NCBI GenBank assembly: GCA_900542875.1
Contig: UQPH01000032.1
Coordinates: forward strand, 1-17,220
DNA length: 17,220 bases
Reading direction: 5' to 3'
Source: an uncultured Eubacterium sp.
Lineage (GTDB): Bacteria > Bacillota > Clostridia > Oscillospirales > Acutalibacteraceae
Every line of letters starts with the position of its first letter. Within the stretch, counting starts at the first letter, position 1. The position numbers and the translations under genes are program-made. The notes under the pieces were generated by a model. The model did no database searches. It was not told the DNA's origin and worked only from the letters and a program-made list of their open reading frames with translations. This document shows, one piece after another, positions 7,128-14,089 of this stretch.

Positions 7128-8567
7128 CTAATCAAGCACGGACATTCTGTTCATCTTCTGCTCGAACTTATCCTTAAACTTTACCTTAGGCACGGCAATG
7201 GGATAATTGCCTGTAAAGCAACCGTTGCAAAATCCGACAGAAGCGTTTTCTGCCAATTTATACGTAGCGTCAACCGAGAGATAAGCCAAAGAATCAACGC
7301 CTATTGCCTTTGCGATTTCGTCAACGGTAGGATACTTGCAGGCAATGAGATTTTCCTCGTCGTCAACATCGGTACCGAAATAGCACGGGTGCTTAAACGG
7401 AGGAGAGGATACCCTCATATGCACCTCTTTTGCCCCTGCTTCACGCAAGAGATTTACAATAGCTGCGCAAGTGGTTCCTCTTACGATAGAATCGTCTATC
7501 ATAATTACTCTCTTGCCCTTTATATTTTCTTTGATAACATTCAGTTTAATTCTTACGGCACTTTCCCTTTGCTTTTGGGACGGCTGAATGAAACTCCTGC
7601 CTATGTATCTGTTTTTCACAAAGCCTATGGCATAAGGTATTCCGCTTTGTCTCGAATAGCCGAGAGCCGCATCAAGTCCGCTGTCGGGGACACCGATAAC
7701 AATATCCGCATCAACAGGGCTTTCCTCTGCCAAGAACTCTCCGGCTCTTATTCTTGCCTGCTCCACCGAAGCACCGTCAATAATGCTGTCGGGACGTGCA
7801 AAGTAAATGTATTCAAATACGCATACATTGCCTTTATTTTTGCAGTGAGTCTTATTTGAATGTACGCCGTCGGAATCTATCGTTACGATTTCGCCCGGCA
7901 AAACATCACGCACAAACTCTGCACCGAGAGTATCCAAGGCACAGGATTCACTGCTCACGCACCAGCCGCCGTCCTGCGTTTTTCCTATGCACAGAGGTCT
8001 GAATCCGTTTTCGTCACGAAAAGCAATCAATTTCGTTGCGGTCATAACAACGCAGGAATATGCGCCCTTAATCTGTGAGAGCGATTTTTCGATTGCCTCC
8101 TCGGTGCTCTTTGAATTCAGCCTGTTTGCGCTGATGGTATATGCAATGGATTCCGTATCGCTGGTGCCGTGAAAGATACCGCCCTTGAGTTCAAAACTGC
8201 GGCGAATTTCATCCGCATTGACGAGATTGCCGTTATGCGCAACCGCAAGATTGCCCTTAATATGCCTGATAACAATGGGCTGAATGTTATTTACATTCTT
8301 TCCGCCGGTTGTGGAATATCTTACATGACCTATCGCAATATTGCCCTTACCGAGTCCGTCAAGTCTCTGCTTTGTAAAAACATCGGGCACCAAACCGTCG
8401 CCCTTAAAATGAGTAAATACTCCGTCATCATTTACCGCAATGCCGCAACTTTCCTGTCCTCTGTGCTGAAGAGCATAGAGAGCGAGGTAAACATCCTCGG
8501 CTATATTGCAGGTTTTCGGCATAAATATACCGAAAACTCCGCACTCCTCATGAATACTGTTAAACAT
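7128..8567 (-). CDS. purF: amidophosphoribosyltransferase (glutamine PRPP amidotransferase)
   Basis: 479 residues, close to the 476 of the Bacillus enzyme. It makes phosphoribosylamine from PRPP and glutamine, the first step of purine synthesis. The N-terminal Ntn glutaminase domain begins at C9 after an eight-residue propeptide (MFNSIHEE), with GHVRYST, AHNGNL and GTSDTES motifs. The phosphoribosyltransferase domain carries the PRPP loop VIMIDDSIVRGTT (354-366). C249, C395, C447 and C450 correspond to the four cysteines of the oxygen-sensitive [4Fe-4S] cluster of the Bacillus-type enzyme. It is the last gene of the glutamate synthase cluster, 65 bp after the GXGXG-domain gene, with its own GAGGGGG ribosome binding site. 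Whether it is the cell's only PurF or a nitrogen-linked paralogue cannot be told here. No other purine gene is in the window. Confidence 0.93.
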   Translation of the reverse strand: MFNSIHEECGVFGIFMPKTCNIAEDVYLALYALQHRGQESCGIAVNDDGVFTHFKGDGLVPDVFTKQRLDGLGKGNIAIGHVRYSTTGGKNVNNIQPIVIRHIKGNLAVAHNGNLVNADEIRRSFELKGGIFHGTSDTESIAYTISANRLNSKSTEEAIEKSLSQIKGAYSCVVMTATKLIAFRDENGFRPLCIGKTQDGGWCVSSESCALDTLGAEFVRDVLPGEIVTIDSDGVHSNKTHCKNKGNVCVFEYIYFARPDSIIDGASVEQARIRAGEFLAEESPVDADIVIGVPDSGLDAALGYSRQSGIPYAIGFVKNRYIGRSFIQPSQKQRESAVRIKLNVIKENIKGKRVIMIDDSIVRGTTCAAIVNLLREAGAKEVHMRVSSPPFKHPCYFGTDVDDEENLIACKYPTVDEIAKAIGVDSLAYLSVDATYKLAENASVGFCNGCFTGNYPIAVPKVKFKDKFEQKMNRMSVLD

Positions 8568-8632
8568 ATTTTATCGTCCCCCTCAAAGTCAACTCCGATT
8601 ATTAAATCTTTAATTAAGCAAAAATCATCTGC

Positions 8633-9364
8633 TCAATTAGGTGTATAAAGATTTGCATAAGGTCTTGACGACAGCGGCGAGAGTTTCTTAAACGGTTTTG
8701 CCATAATCTTATCGTAATCTGCATCAAAATATTTACAATACTTTTTTACATAAGAATCAAGTTCCTTTTTATCCTCATCGGAAAGGTCGGACACCTTTAT
8801 GTTAGGCGAAAGATTTTCCTTTGGGAACGAGCCTCTTACAAAAATTTTTCCCCCGTGCATACCCGAAGCGCAGTGAGTACCAAAAAGTTTTTCGCCGCGT
8901 TTCATATTAAGACCGAGCAAAACAATCGTTCCGCCTGCCATATATTCGCCGAGAAACGAGCCGGCATTTTGACCGATAACCAAAACGGGTCTCATCTCTC
9001 TGAATTCTTTCATATGAATACCGCCTCGGCACGCAACATTATCCTTAATATATATCTGACCGTCACGCATACCGTAGCCCATAGCGTCGCCGCTGTGACC
9101 GTGAACGACAATTTCTCCGCCGCCCATGGTATTACCGACTGCGTCTTGACAGTTTCCGTAAACGATAACCCTGCCTCCGTTAAGATAGCATGCCATATCA
9201 TTGCCCGGTGTGCCGTAAACTTCTATGGTCTTGCCCTTATCAAGAGCACAGCCGATATATCGCTGACCGTTAACGTCCTTAACGGTAACCTTATTTTTCT
9301 TTGACAGTTCTTTTTTTATCTCGTCATCTACTTCTTCGTATCTTCTGAGTCCTGCTTCAATCAT
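8633..9364 (-). CDS. glutamate synthase GXGXG-domain subunit (split GltB C-terminal domain)
   Basis: 243 residues forming the right-handed beta-helix normally found at the C terminus of GltB. Repeating G-x-x-x-G-G-x-[IV]-x-V-x-G turns are visible: GRVIVYG, GEIVVHG, GQIYIKD, GTIVLLG and GKIFVRG, at about 60-185. In glutamate synthase this domain has a structural role between the glutaminase and synthase sites; as a free-standing protein it is expected to assemble with the two upstream gene products. A helical tail (about 190-243) follows. The ATG at 9364 has GGGGAGG upstream, and the gene lies about 29 bp after the synthase gene in the same transcript. The separate-gene arrangement is the archaeal-type glutamate synthase also found in Clostridia and Thermotogae. 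Confidence 0.88.
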   Translation of the reverse strand: MIEAGLRRYEEVDDEIKKELSKKNKVTVKDVNGQRYIGCALDKGKTIEVYGTPGNDMACYLNGGRVIVYGNCQDAVGNTMGGGEIVVHGHSGDAMGYGMRDGQIYIKDNVACRGGIHMKEFREMRPVLVIGQNAGSFLGEYMAGGTIVLLGLNMKRGEKLFGTHCASGMHGGKIFVRGSFPKENLSPNIKVSDLSDEDKKELDSYVKKYCKYFDADYDKIMAKPFKKLSPLSSRPYANLYTPN

Positions 9365-9393
9365 AATTTCGCCTCCCCGGTTTTTGCAACCGA

Positions 9394-10899
9394 TTATTCT
9401 CCCGCATGTTTTATACCGAGAATTTCAAGTTCTTTGTCGCTGAGTCCTATACCCCTGAGCATAAGTCTGTTGCCTCTGAGCGAATCAATGGAGTTTATTC
9501 CCATTCCGCCCATCATTTCTTTTATCTCGTGGTTCCATGCATTAATAAGATTCTCAACCCTTTGATGAGCTTCTTCCGGCTTGAGTCTTTTTGTGAGTTC
9601 GGGTCTTTGGGTTGCAATGCCCCAATTACATTTACCGGTTTGACAGGTCTGGCACATATGACAGCCCATGGCAATAAGAGCGGCAGAAGCGATATAACAA
9701 GCGTCTGCTCCCAGAGCGATTGCCTTAACAATATCGCTTGAACACCTAAACGAACCCGCCGCAACGAGGGACACGGTAGAACGAATGCCCTCCTGTCTGA
9801 GTCTTTCGTCAGCTGCGGCAAGAGCAAGTTCAATAGGAATACCCACATTGTCTCTGATACGGGTAGGAGCGGCACCTGTGCCTCCCCTAAAGCCGTCTAT
9901 TACTATAATATCCGCACCCGCTCTGGCACAGCCCGAAGCAATAGCGGCAACATTATGCACTGCGGCAATCTTAACCGCAACAGGCTTTTTACCGTCGGTT
10001 GCCTGCTTTAAGCTCCATATAAGTTGGCGTAAATCCTCAATCGAATAAATATCGTGGTGCGGTGCCGGAGAAATAGCGTCCGAGCCCTCGGGAATCATAC
10101 GGGCGTTTGATACCTCAACATTTACCTTTTCGCCCGGAAGATGTCCGCCGATGCCCGGCTTTGCGCCCTGTCCGATTTTTATTTCGATAAATTTACAGTT
10201 ATTAAGATAGTCCTTATGTACGCCGAAACGACCCGACGCAACCTGAACAACGGCGCAGTCTCCGTAACCGAACAAATCACTGTGCAGACCGCCCTCACCC
10301 GTGTTAAACAGGGTTCCCAAATCCTTAGCCGCCCAAGCAAGCGATTTTTGAGCGTTCAGGCTGATTGAGCCAAACGACATGGCGGAAAACATAATCGGCG
10401 TTTCCAACACAACCTGCGGCGGCATTTTAACGGTAGACTTGCCTTTTCTCTCAACGGTTATTTTTTCGGGTTTTCTGCCCAAAATCGTTCTGATTTCCAT
10501 AGGCTCACGAAGTGGGTCGATGGACGGATTCGTTACCTGCGATGCATTAAGCAAAATCTTATCCCAATAAATCGGAAACGGCTTTGGATTACCCATAGCG
10601 GAAAGAAGAGTCGAGCCGGTGTTTGCTTGGCGGCATATTTCCTGCTGATACTGTGGAGTCCAGTTAAAATTATCCCTGTACTCGCATACATATTTTTCTA
10701 TTCTCAACGCTCCCTTTGGACAAAGGTCAACGCATCTGTGACACGCAACGCACGAATCTGAATTTGCAAGAACGGTTTTATTATCCTTTGCAAAATAGTG
10801 GCACTCATTTGCACACTGTTCTACGCAAAGTCCGCAGTTTACGCAAAGTTCCTTATCTCTGATAACGGTGAATCTGCGGGGAATGTAATTAACAGCCAT
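9394..10899 (-). CDS. glutamate synthase FMN/Fe-S catalytic subunit with N-terminal 2x[4Fe-4S] ferredoxin domain
   Basis: About 500 residues that convert 2-oxoglutarate plus ammonia (from the glutaminase subunit) to glutamate. Numbering here is from the ATG at 10908. An N-terminal bacterial ferredoxin domain has C22-x2-C-x2-C-x3-C32 and C53-x2-C-x2-C-x3-C63. The FMN-binding TIM-barrel synthase domain fills about 95-480, with GGLHSDLFG, KIGQGAKPGIGGHLPG and DGFRGGTGAAPT. The 3Fe-4S motif is C416-x5-C422-x4-C427 (CHMCQTCQTGKCNWG). The likely start is the fourth codon, ATG at 10899, since AGGAGG abuts the first ATG (10908) but is nine bases from this one; the gene then begins one base after the upstream stop. 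The ferredoxin domain is the probable electron entry point, and no gltD flavoprotein is in the window. Confidence 0.92.
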   Translation of the reverse strand: MAVNYIPRRFTVIRDKELCVNCGLCVEQCANECHYFAKDNKTVLANSDSCVACHRCVDLCPKGALRIEKYVCEYRDNFNWTPQYQQEICRQANTGSTLLSAMGNPKPFPIYWDKILLNASQVTNPSIDPLREPMEIRTILGRKPEKITVERKGKSTVKMPPQVVLETPIMFSAMSFGSISLNAQKSLAWAAKDLGTLFNTGEGGLHSDLFGYGDCAVVQVASGRFGVHKDYLNNCKFIEIKIGQGAKPGIGGHLPGEKVNVEVSNARMIPEGSDAISPAPHHDIYSIEDLRQLIWSLKQATDGKKPVAVKIAAVHNVAAIASGCARAGADIIVIDGFRGGTGAAPTRIRDNVGIPIELALAAADERLRQEGIRSTVSLVAAGSFRCSSDIVKAIALGADACYIASAALIAMGCHMCQTCQTGKCNWGIATQRPELTKRLKPEEAHQRVENLINAWNHEIKEMMGGMGINSIDSLRGNRLMLRGIGLSDKELEILGIKHAGE

Positions 10900-10900
10900 A

Positions 10901-11998
10901 TTATTCATCCTCCTCTTCTATTTCCAAAGGAATGAAAACAGGTTCTGCACCGCTTACCGACCACACCTTATCGGGATTCGGACAAACTATGCGAATAGCC
11001 GATTCTTCACTGGCAAAGTATGCTCTGTTGCCCTTTGTTGCGGCAGTGAGTGAGCGAAGTTTCAGTCTGTCATTAATAGCAAGAAGTCCTTTGTTGGAAC
11101 CGAGTATAACCGAAAACGGTCCGTTGACGAGAGCACCGCTGTATATGGTTCTGAGATTAGTAAAATATTCCTTTCTTTCATCGTCCATACGGTCTATTTC
11201 GTCCCATTCGGGAGCAGTCAAAACATCTGCCGCAACATCTATCGGCAGTTTATGATGTCTCAAAAGATGGTCGAAAAGATAGGTGATAACCTCGGTATCG
11301 GTCTGCATGGAGCACTTATAGCCGAACTGCTCGATATATCTTCTGTTTGCATCATAGGAGGAAATTTCTCCGTTATGAACTATTGACCAATCGAGAATAT
11401 TAAACGGATGTGCTCCGCCCCACCAACCGGGAGTGTTAGTGGGAAATCTGCCGTGAGCGGTCCAAATATACGCATTATATTTATCAAGCATATAAAACTC
11501 TCCGACATCCTCGGGATAACCGACAGCCTTAAAACAGCCCATATTTTTTCCGCACGAAAAAATATAAGCGCCGTCAATGGAGTTATTTACATTCGTTACC
11601 GAGCGTGCAACATACTCCTCTTCGTCAAGGCGTGCATTATTCATACGCACTCTGTTTGCCGTACCGAAGTAACGCCAAATATCGGGTCCGTTATTAATAC
11701 TCTCTACCTTTTTGGTCGGAATTCTCTCCGCAACATCTATATTAAAATGCTTAAAAAGAAATTCCTCACAAGCCTGTCTGGCTTCTTTGTTGTCATAAAA
11801 AACATGAAAAGCATAATCGTTCTTATGCTCGGGATATATTCCGTACGCCGCAAAACCGCCGCCCAATCCGTTTGAACGGTCATGCATAAGCGCAATGGAT
11901 TTAATAATTTCGGAACCGTTAACAGGCTTACCCTTACGGTCGATAATCGCCGCAATGGCACAGCCCGACGGAATTCTGATTTCGCCTTCCTTTAACAT
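10901..11998 (-). CDS. glutamate synthase class II glutaminase subunit (split GltB N-terminal domain)
   Basis: 365 residues of Ntn-type class II glutamine amidotransferase; it releases ammonia from glutamine for the synthase subunit encoded next. The catalytic nucleophile is probably C13 (IPSGCAIAAIID), exposed by removal of a 12-residue propeptide. Other motifs are HGRFPTNTPGWWGGAHPF, the oxyanion/substrate segment VHNGEISSYDANR and QTDTEVITYL. The start ATG at 11998 follows GGAGAGGG. It is the first gene of the gltB1-gltB2-gltB3-purF run and is separated by about 108 bp from the amt gene, a gap holding a terminator-like hairpin. The stop TAA overlaps the first potential ATG region of the next gene, consistent with translational coupling. 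Confidence 0.9.
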   Translation of the reverse strand: MLKEGEIRIPSGCAIAAIIDRKGKPVNGSEIIKSIALMHDRSNGLGGGFAAYGIYPEHKNDYAFHVFYDNKEARQACEEFLFKHFNIDVAERIPTKKVESINNGPDIWRYFGTANRVRMNNARLDEEEYVARSVTNVNNSIDGAYIFSCGKNMGCFKAVGYPEDVGEFYMLDKYNAYIWTAHGRFPTNTPGWWGGAHPFNILDWSIVHNGEISSYDANRRYIEQFGYKCSMQTDTEVITYLFDHLLRHHKLPIDVAADVLTAPEWDEIDRMDDERKEYFTNLRTIYSGALVNGPFSVILGSNKGLLAINDRLKLRSLTAATKGNRAYFASEESAIRIVCPNPDKVWSVSGAEPVFIPLEIEEEDE

Positions 11999-12024
11999 TT
12001 TCCCTCTCCTTACAATTTGTTATA

Positions 12025-12074
12025 AAATCAACTTTTGCCTTCCCTGTTTTTCCAAGGAAGGCTGTTGCTTTTTA
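12025..12074 (-). terminator. terminator/attenuator hairpin between amt and the glutamate synthase genes
   Basis: On the minus strand GCCTTCCTTG (12062-12053) pairs with CAGGGAAGGC (12046-12037) over 10 bp, closing a six-base GAAAAA loop. The base can extend through CAAC/GTTG and AAAA/TTTT, ending in GATTTTAT, which is terminator-like. It lies between the amt stop (12107) and gltB1 start (11998), so it could end the amt transcript, give partial read-through, or act as an attenuator. No convincing promoter is seen between it and gltB1. The plus strand has a T-rich tail too, but no gene there needs it. Confidence 0.6.
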
Positions 12075-12106
12075 TTAATTTTTCAATTTACATATAAGCC
12101 TGATAC

Positions 12107-13861
12107 TTATATATCATCCTCACCCTGAAGAGCGTCATAGCCTCTCTCGCCGGTTCTGACCTTAACGACATCATCAACATCATAGATAAATATTTTTCCG
12201 TCGCCGATTTTTCCTGTATAGAGTACCTTTCTCGCCGCATTTACAACCGTTTCGACAGGTACGGCGGAAACTACCATTTCAAGTTTCATCTTCGGGTTAA
12301 GATTCATTTCTTCAATTTCTACGCCACGATATTTACGTATATGACCTTTTTGCGTACCGCAGCCCATTACATTGGTTACCGTCATTCCGGTAATACCTAC
12401 GCCGTTCATAGCCTCTTTAATAGCTTCAAAGCGTGCAGGATTAAATATCATTACAATTTTAGTCAGCTTATGCTCCGAAGTATCCGCAGTATATGATTCA
12501 ACAGGTACCGCTTTTTCAACGGGAGCTGCAATCGGTGTCACCTCCAGTGTATCCTCAGCACTCGCCTGAATGGAGGACGAGGTTGCAAAAGCCATAGCCG
12601 GCATAAAGTCTGCGTAAGCCGACGGAAGATTATGCTCGGTTGCGTCGAGACCCTTAATCTCTTCCTCCTCGCTGACACGGAGTCCGACAGTCTTTTTAAT
12701 AACCGTAAAGACGATAATCATACATACCGTAGTCCATGCCGCAACGGCAAGAAAGCCGAGAGCCTGAATGCCGAGTTGCTTAAAACCGCCGCCGTAAAAC
12801 AAACCCTTGCCCACTCCGTCATAGCCGGTTGAGAAAAGACCTACGGCAAAGGTGCCCCAAATACCGTTTGCACAGTGAACGCCGACAGCGCCTACGGGGT
12901 CATCTATATGAAGTTTCTTATCAAGGAATTCTACGGCAACCACTACAAGAATACCTGCTACTAAACCGATAATGCTTGCTCCCAAAGCGTCAACGCAGTC
13001 GCACGAAGCGGTAACCGCTACCAAACCTGCAAGCGAGCCGTTGAGTGACATCGAAACATCGGGTTTGCCGTCCTTTATCCAGGTAAAAATCATTGTCGTA
13101 CAGGTTGCAACGGCAGGTGCCATTGTAGTTGTGACAAAGATTGAAGCCAAAGTGTCAACATCCTTTGCGGCTGCTCCGTTAAAGCCGTACCAAGCGAACC
13201 AAAGAATGAACACACCGAGTGCGCCCATAGTGAGCGAATGGCCGGGTATAGCCTTAACCTTAATACTGCCGGTCTTTTTATCCTTAACATACTTTCCGAT
13301 ACGGGGACCGAGAATAGCCGCACCGATAAGCGCCGCAATACCGCCTACCATATGTATAGCCGTCGAACCTGCGTAATCGTGAAAACCGAGTTTTGCAAGC
13401 CAGCCGTTTGAGTTCCAAATCCAGCCTGCCTCGATAGGATAAACAACAGCGGAAATAACCGCAGAATAAATACAATACGAGATGAACTTTGTTCTTTCTG
13501 CCATAGCACCCGAAACAATTGTAGCCGCCGTAGCACAAAAAACAAGGTTAAATACAAAATTCGACCAATCGCCGCTTGATGAATAGTAGCCCTTAATCAA
13601 ACCGAGGTTAGGCAATCCGAAAAGTCCTGCTATATAATCCTCGCCGAACATCAAGCCGTAGCCGATTAAAATGAACATTACAGAGCCGATACAAAAATCC
13701 ATAAGATTTTTCATTATAATGTTACCGGCATTTTTTGCTCTGGTAAATCCTGTCTCTACCATCGCAAATCCGCACTGCATAAAGAACACCAACGCAGCGC
13801 CTATCAAAAACCACACACCGAAAATGTTATCGGTGATTACAGACAATATGTTATCAGTCAT
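12107..13861 (-). CDS. amt: ammonium transporter with C-terminal fused P-II (GlnB/GlnK-like) domain
   Basis: 584 residues. An Amt/Mep/Rh channel of about 11 membrane segments fills about 1-400. It carries the pore histidines (HMVGGIAA and VHCANGIWG), the phenylalanine-gate contexts FCATAATIVSGAMAER and WFAWYGFNGAA, and the cytoplasmic tail EEEEIKGLDATEHN. A poorly conserved ~55-residue linker leads to a P-II domain at about 464-584, with the T-loop GCGTQKGHIRKYRG, then KIGDGKIFIYDVDDVVKVRTGERG. P-II proteins normally sense ATP/ADP and 2-oxoglutarate and plug Amt from the cytoplasm; here sensor and channel are one chain. The tyrosine uridylylated in enteric GlnB (RGAEYMV) is isoleucine here (RGVEIEE), so control must not use that modification. 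The ATG at 13861 follows AAGGAG. It lies between glnA and the glutamate synthase genes, behind a structured leader. Confidence 0.93.
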   Translation of the reverse strand: MTDNILSVITDNIFGVWFLIGAALVFFMQCGFAMVETGFTRAKNAGNIIMKNLMDFCIGSVMFILIGYGLMFGEDYIAGLFGLPNLGLIKGYYSSSGDWSNFVFNLVFCATAATIVSGAMAERTKFISYCIYSAVISAVVYPIEAGWIWNSNGWLAKLGFHDYAGSTAIHMVGGIAALIGAAILGPRIGKYVKDKKTGSIKVKAIPGHSLTMGALGVFILWFAWYGFNGAAAKDVDTLASIFVTTTMAPAVATCTTMIFTWIKDGKPDVSMSLNGSLAGLVAVTASCDCVDALGASIIGLVAGILVVVAVEFLDKKLHIDDPVGAVGVHCANGIWGTFAVGLFSTGYDGVGKGLFYGGGFKQLGIQALGFLAVAAWTTVCMIIVFTVIKKTVGLRVSEEEEIKGLDATEHNLPSAYADFMPAMAFATSSSIQASAEDTLEVTPIAAPVEKAVPVESYTADTSEHKLTKIVMIFNPARFEAIKEAMNGVGITGMTVTNVMGCGTQKGHIRKYRGVEIEEMNLNPKMKLEMVVSAVPVETVVNAARKVLYTGKIGDGKIFIYDVDDVVKVRTGERGYDALQGEDDI

Positions 13862-13915
13862 ACCGTTTCTCCTTTTTTCCTATAGTTTGTTATAAACAGA
13901 AAATAAATAATAAGA

Positions 13916-14000
13916 GGGTACGACTGCACAGATTCTCTGTAAGTCGCACCCCATTGTGCTTTCTAATTCGACAGCGCCGAAGAAAAAATCCGACGCTGCC
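13916..14000 (-). ncRNA. structured 5' leader of amt: two large hairpins
   Basis: Hairpin 1 (14000-13970) pairs GGCAGCGUCGGA with UUCGGCGCUGUC over 12 bp (including G-U pairs), closing a U-rich seven-base loop. Hairpin 2 (13951-13916) pairs GGGUGCGACU with AGUCGUACCC over 10 bp and has an inner ACAGA/UCUGU stem across a small internal loop. It is followed by a U-rich stretch (UCUUAUUAUUUAUUUU) that is not a clean terminator tract. Then come the ribosome binding site and amt start. The predicted transcription start lies at or just inside hairpin 1. No known riboswitch consensus is recognised; leader-RNA regulation of amt is inferred from the structure only. Confidence 0.6.
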
Positions 14001-14002
14001 TT

Positions 14003-14028
14003 ATTATAATCAGTTGACTTAAGTCAAC
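14003..14028 (-). promoter_or_regulatory. amt promoter region: TATAAT -10 with a perfect 16-bp palindrome at the -35 position
   Basis: On the minus strand TATAAT (14008-14003) lies directly before the leader hairpins. GTTGACTTAAGTCAAC (14028-14013), a perfect palindrome, occupies the position of the -35 box. The TTGACT inside it is only 13 bp from the -10, too close for a standard promoter, and other spacings give no good -35. The palindrome is therefore a good candidate for a dimeric regulator site. The region follows the glnA stop by about 60 bp. Confidence 0.5.
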
Positions 14029-14043
14029 CAGAGAGGGCTTACA

Positions 14044-14069
14044 ATATAAGAATCCGCATTTTCTTATAT
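14044..14069 (-). other. AT-rich hairpin downstream of glnA
   Basis: ATATAAGAA (14069-14061 on the minus strand) pairs perfectly with TTCTTATAT (14052-14044), closing an eight-base loop. No U-tract follows, so it is not a canonical terminator. It may mark the 3' end or a processing/stability element of glnA mRNA before the amt promoter. Confidence 0.4.
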
Positions 14070-14089
14070 CTTAATATAACTCGTTTTGA

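Noticed and set aside
7389..9304. Plus-strand open frames opposite purF and the GXGXG-domain gene
   Set aside because: They overlap antisense to proteins with intact catalytic motifs; the translations are low-complexity and match nothing recognised.
12009..12030. Possible GlnR/TnrA operator (TGTNA-N7-TNACA) near TAACA sequences upstream of gltB1 and amt
   Set aside because: The left half-site TGTNA is not at the required distance in either region.
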